NCBI GenBank assembly: GCA_028823995.1 | Contig: JAPPFD010000006.1 | Coordinates: forward strand, 62,001 to 126,000 | Direction: 5' to 3' | Source: a bacterium | GTDB lineage: Bacteria > Actinomycetota > Acidimicrobiia > Spongiisociales > ZC4RG35 | Length of the DNA: 64,000 bases | In this document: positions 61,789 through 64,000 of the stretch, one piece after another | How the letters are laid out: each line of letters opens with the position of its first letter | Numbering within the stretch: position 1 is the first letter of the stretch | Position numbers and translations under genes: made by a program | Notes under the pieces: generated by a model | Databases searched by the model: none | Told to the model about the DNA's origin: nothing | What the model saw: only the letters and a program-made list of their open reading frames with translations

Positions 61789-63582
61789 CTACCCGATCAG
61801 GGCTGCCTCGAGCCAGCGCTCAGCGTCGTAGAAGTTGAAGATGTCGTACCAGTAACGCGCCTGCGCCACCAGGGCGGCCTGGCTCTCGGAGAGATCCATT
61901 CCTTCTGCCCTGGCAAACAGTTCGTCGGCGCGCTCCTGCATACCCTTCATGTCGTAGTAAAGCTCCTGTGCCAGCAAGAACTTCTCGAGGCCGGCCTGGG
62001 TGTCATAGTCCGCAGACAACTCGCCCTTGGCCTTCCGCTCCTCGACCTGGTTCCTGAACACCGTCTCCGGGTGGTAGCTCGGCAAGCTCAAGTCCCACAG
62101 GGCCTCTTGGTCCGCCCAGCTGAAGGAGGGGTCGATCTGGTCCCAAATGACGCCGATGTCCTCGGGCTCCATGGTCAACTGGCGCTTCTCGTTGATGAGG
62201 TTTGCCTCGATCTCCCACCCTATGTATTGGGTCTCGGGATCATCGAGGAAGTCGAAGATCCGGTGAGCAACCGACAGCACCCGATAAGTCACGTCCTTGT
62301 TCGCTTCCACCCACTCGCGGTTAGCGATCAAGCCGGTTCCGCCTGTGGTGGCGGCAGCGATAGCCCCCTGTTGGGAGACCGGATCGTGCTCGAAGATCTG
62401 CGCGAAGTTGATCAGCGGATCCCAACCGTTGCGAATCATCTGCACCAGGGTCGGCGCCTGGAACGGCATGGCGTAATCGATCCGGCCCGGAACAGCCGAA
62501 AGCTCCACGATAACGGGGTCCTCGACGTACTGCGGATTGGCATAGTTACGCCAGTCGTTGGTCGTAATACGGATCGGCTGAACGTTGCCGTCATCATCCA
62601 ACCTGGGCGTTCCATCCCGGTTCATCAACACCAAGGGGTTGCCTTCGTCGTCAACTATGGGGATGTCTTCCTGCACATCCTCCCACCAAGCGTCCAGATA
62701 GGAGAAGAACGCGTTGGCGTACTGGGCCTGTACGGTGCTGCCCGGCGTGATGTAAATGTCCTCGCCCACCAACTGCTGCACCGCCGCCTTGGCGGCCTCG
62801 GGGTAGGACATCCCTTCCGCCATGAACTCCAGGGCGGTCTTTGAATCGCTTTCAGGCGATACCAGGACGGCATAGCCGATGAAGATGTCCGCAAAGTGAA
62901 TCACCGGAATCTCCTGGGCGAAGGTCTCCAGCGCCGCGAACAGTGAGGGTACCCAGCCATTGGCCATATGCAACTCTTGGCGCTGCAACTTGGCGTTGGT
63001 CTCGGTGCTATTGGTTAGATACCAATAGGTCGGTGTATTGGGGACGATGGTGATACCCAACTCGGCCCACCAATCCAACTCGATGGGAATCTGCCAATAG
63101 GCAAAGTCGGCGCAACAGGTACCTATACCCATAGCCACCTCGACATCCCGGATCCCGGGGGCCTCCACCATCCTGGACTCTTCAAGTGCCTGCTGGGCCT
63201 CCTCTGCTTCCATCGCAGCCGCGGCAGCAGCAGCCTCAGCCTCAGCAGCAGCCTCTTCAGCAGCAGCCAGCGCAGCCTGGGCCTCCTCGTCGCCGGCCTC
63301 AGCAGCAGCGCGGGTGGCATCCAACTCGGCCTGGGCGGCTTCCAACTCGGCCTGGGCGGCGGCGGCGTCCGCCGCAGCGGCATCCGCGGCAGCCTGAGCC
63401 TCAGCAGCGGCGGCGGCGGCAGCCTGGGCCTCAGCCTCAGCAGCAGCCTGGGCCTCAGCAGCGGCGGCGGCCTCAGCAGCAGCCTCGGCAGCGCCGTCCG
63501 TGTCATCTGTCTCGCCGCCGCAGGCCGCAGCCAACAACGTCAAGACAGCCATCAGGACAATGGCTCCTTTCAGTTTTCTCAT
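61789..63582 (-). CDS. Solute-binding lipoprotein 2 (SsuA/ThiY-like) with Ala-rich stalk
   Basis: A 597-residue surface lipoprotein: signal with lipobox LLAAAC (Cys21), then about 120 residues made almost only of Ala, Glu, Gln and Asp (about 30-150), likely a long coiled helix that holds the binding domain away from the membrane. The domain opens GIGTCCADFAYWQIPIELDW, then the NMT1/SsuA-like core with an acidic insertion (NPLVLMNRDGTP, RLDDDGN) near 335. GGAAGGAA precedes ATG 63582. It is first gene of the locus, so probably the main binding protein for the ABC importer downstream. Confidence 0.92.
   Translation of the reverse strand: MRKLKGAIVLMAVLTLLAAACGGETDDTDGAAEAAAEAAAAAEAQAAAEAEAQAAAAAAAEAQAAADAAAADAAAAQAELEAAQAELDATRAAAEAGDEEAQAALAAAEEAAAEAEAAAAAAAMEAEEAQQALEESRMVEAPGIRDVEVAMGIGTCCADFAYWQIPIELDWWAELGITIVPNTPTYWYLTNSTETNAKLQRQELHMANGWVPSLFAALETFAQEIPVIHFADIFIGYAVLVSPESDSKTALEFMAEGMSYPEAAKAAVQQLVGEDIYITPGSTVQAQYANAFFSYLDAWWEDVQEDIPIVDDEGNPLVLMNRDGTPRLDDDGNVQPIRITTNDWRNYANPQYVEDPVIVELSAVPGRIDYAMPFQAPTLVQMIRNGWDPLINFAQIFEHDPVSQQGAIAAATTGGTGLIANREWVEANKDVTYRVLSVAHRIFDFLDDPETQYIGWEIEANLINEKRQLTMEPEDIGVIWDQIDPSFSWADQEALWDLSLPSYHPETVFRNQVEERKAKGELSADYDTQAGLEKFLLAQELYYDMKGMQERADELFARAEGMDLSESQAALVAQARYWYDIFNFYDAERWLEAALIG
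63160..63500 (-). repeat. Ala/Glu-coding low-complexity tract
   Basis: GC-rich near-repeats of GCAGCC/GCGGCC-type codons encode the Ala-rich stalk of lipoprotein 2. The irregular trinucleotide repetition makes this tract prone to length change. Confidence 0.8.
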
Positions 63583-63641
63583 TTTGGTTCCTTCCTGTCG
63601 AGCGCTCGTCGGGCCAACGGCAGTCGACTAAAAAGTGGCTC

Positions 63642-63661
63642 GGTCGGCAGATCAGCCGACC
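63642..63661. promoter_or_regulatory. Hairpin in the leader of the transport locus
   Basis: GGTCGGC and GCCGACC form a perfect seven-bp stem with a six-base loop, 60 bases before ATG 63582. On the coding strand TTTTT follows after seven bases, so a weak attenuator is possible. Confidence 0.4.
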
Positions 63662-63689
63662 TTCTGATATCAAATATATATTCAGCCCT

Positions 63690-63731
63690 CCCGATCCATT
63701 ACCAAAAGCACCACTATTTTTTTGGATCGGG
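63690..63731. promoter_or_regulatory. Spaced inverted repeat upstream of the transport locus
   Basis: CCCGATCC (63690-63697) and GGATCGGG (63724-63731) are perfect inverted copies 26 bases apart. They lie just upstream of an AT-rich block (63665-63685, containing ATATATATTTGATATC on the coding strand) that probably holds the -10. The arrangement suits an operator for a dimeric regulator. Confidence 0.4.
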
Positions 63732-64000
63732 CCGGAAGAAAGACAGCCGTACCGCTAGGGAGGACGATGCCCGGATAGTGGGTTACCGGCAATGCAGGTT
63801 TCAGTGAGTTGCCGTTCTAACCCAACAACCGGCTTCGTTTACGGAGGAGCCAAGACCACCCGGTCCTGACCCGCCGCCCCCGGTTACTTGCTGAATTCTG
63901 TCCCTCTCTGGTGGTGCATTGCTTGGCATCCACCTTCCCACCCTTTGAGTCCCTCCCTTGAGTTAAAGCCGAAGCGCGGGACCGGAGGGTGAAACCCGTC
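63732..64000. other. Right-end region without a recognised gene
   Basis: I find no supported coding frame here. The last 30 bases (from about 63969) repeat the left arm of the hairpin at 61709-61752 with few changes, so a similar hairpin probably continues past the window edge. Confidence 0.45.

Noticed and set aside
63698-63723. Rho-independent terminator with the T run at 63714-63723
   Set aside because: The Ts lie inside the spacer of the inverted repeat, not after it, and no gene ends nearby on the plus strand.
1-64000. CRISPR array, prophage or insertion sequence
   Set aside because: No evenly spaced short repeats, no integrase, transposase, or phage structural genes were seen.

Overview
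The window is GC-rich, gene-dense bacterial chromosome. Several features point to an actinobacterium: a dnaK-grpE-dnaJ-hspR heat-shock operon, a 190-residue dCTP deaminase of the Mycobacterium type, a ctaA-ctaB pair, a small protein resembling the acyl-CoA carboxylase epsilon subunit, and many starts with no Shine-Dalgarno but a TAnnnT box about 7 nt upstream. The load of luciferase-like oxidoreductases, amidase, hydantoinase-like enzymes and solute-binding lipoproteins suggests a heterotrophic lineage such as Acidimicrobiia. That placement is an inference. I see no prophage, insertion sequence, CRISPR array or rRNA.

Left part (0-22 kb). Two luciferase-like flavin oxidoreductases flank an amidase, a peptide-type solute-binding lipoprotein and an M14-like protein that has lost metal ligands. 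A compact minus-strand run (11.6 to 5.6 kb) encodes a divergent cobalamin-dependent acyl-CoA mutase in two subunits, an acyl-CoA synthetase, a cytochrome P450 and a flavin oxidoreductase, which looks like one catabolic route for an unknown acid. Then come ctaA-ctaB, two orphan small genes, an EamA transporter, and a plus-strand cluster of hyuA-hyuB, a Gfo/Idh/MocA oxidoreductase and an alpha/beta hydrolase.

Middle part (22-50 kb). After tRNA-Gly(CCC) come an SLH-M16 fusion peptidase, dcd, a LigD-type primase-polymerase divergent from a sigma factor fused by overlap to an alkyltransferase gene, and a selenoprotein of the UGSC family read through an in-frame TGA with a SECIS-like hairpin. A thioredoxin-like partner lies before it and a Nudix hydrolase after it. 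A lower-GC DUF262/DUF1524 gene, msrB, the heat-shock operon, an HAD hydrolase, glpX, methylmalonyl-CoA epimerase, GPP34, murJ, PHP, cyclophilin, lysC and asd follow. A frameshifted membrane protein and a LivJ-type binding lipoprotein with a Fur-like box close this part.

Right part (50-64 kb). Five tandem paralogous alpha/beta hydrolases, each with its own leaderless-type promoter box, converge on a seven-gene minus-strand transport locus: two related solute-binding lipoproteins, two ABC permeases, one ATPase and two EamA/DMT exporters. The sixth hydrolase copy is at 21 kb. The main candidates for something new are the hydrolase array beside this mixed transport locus, the selenoprotein locus, the divergent mutase operon and the sigma-alkyltransferase module.
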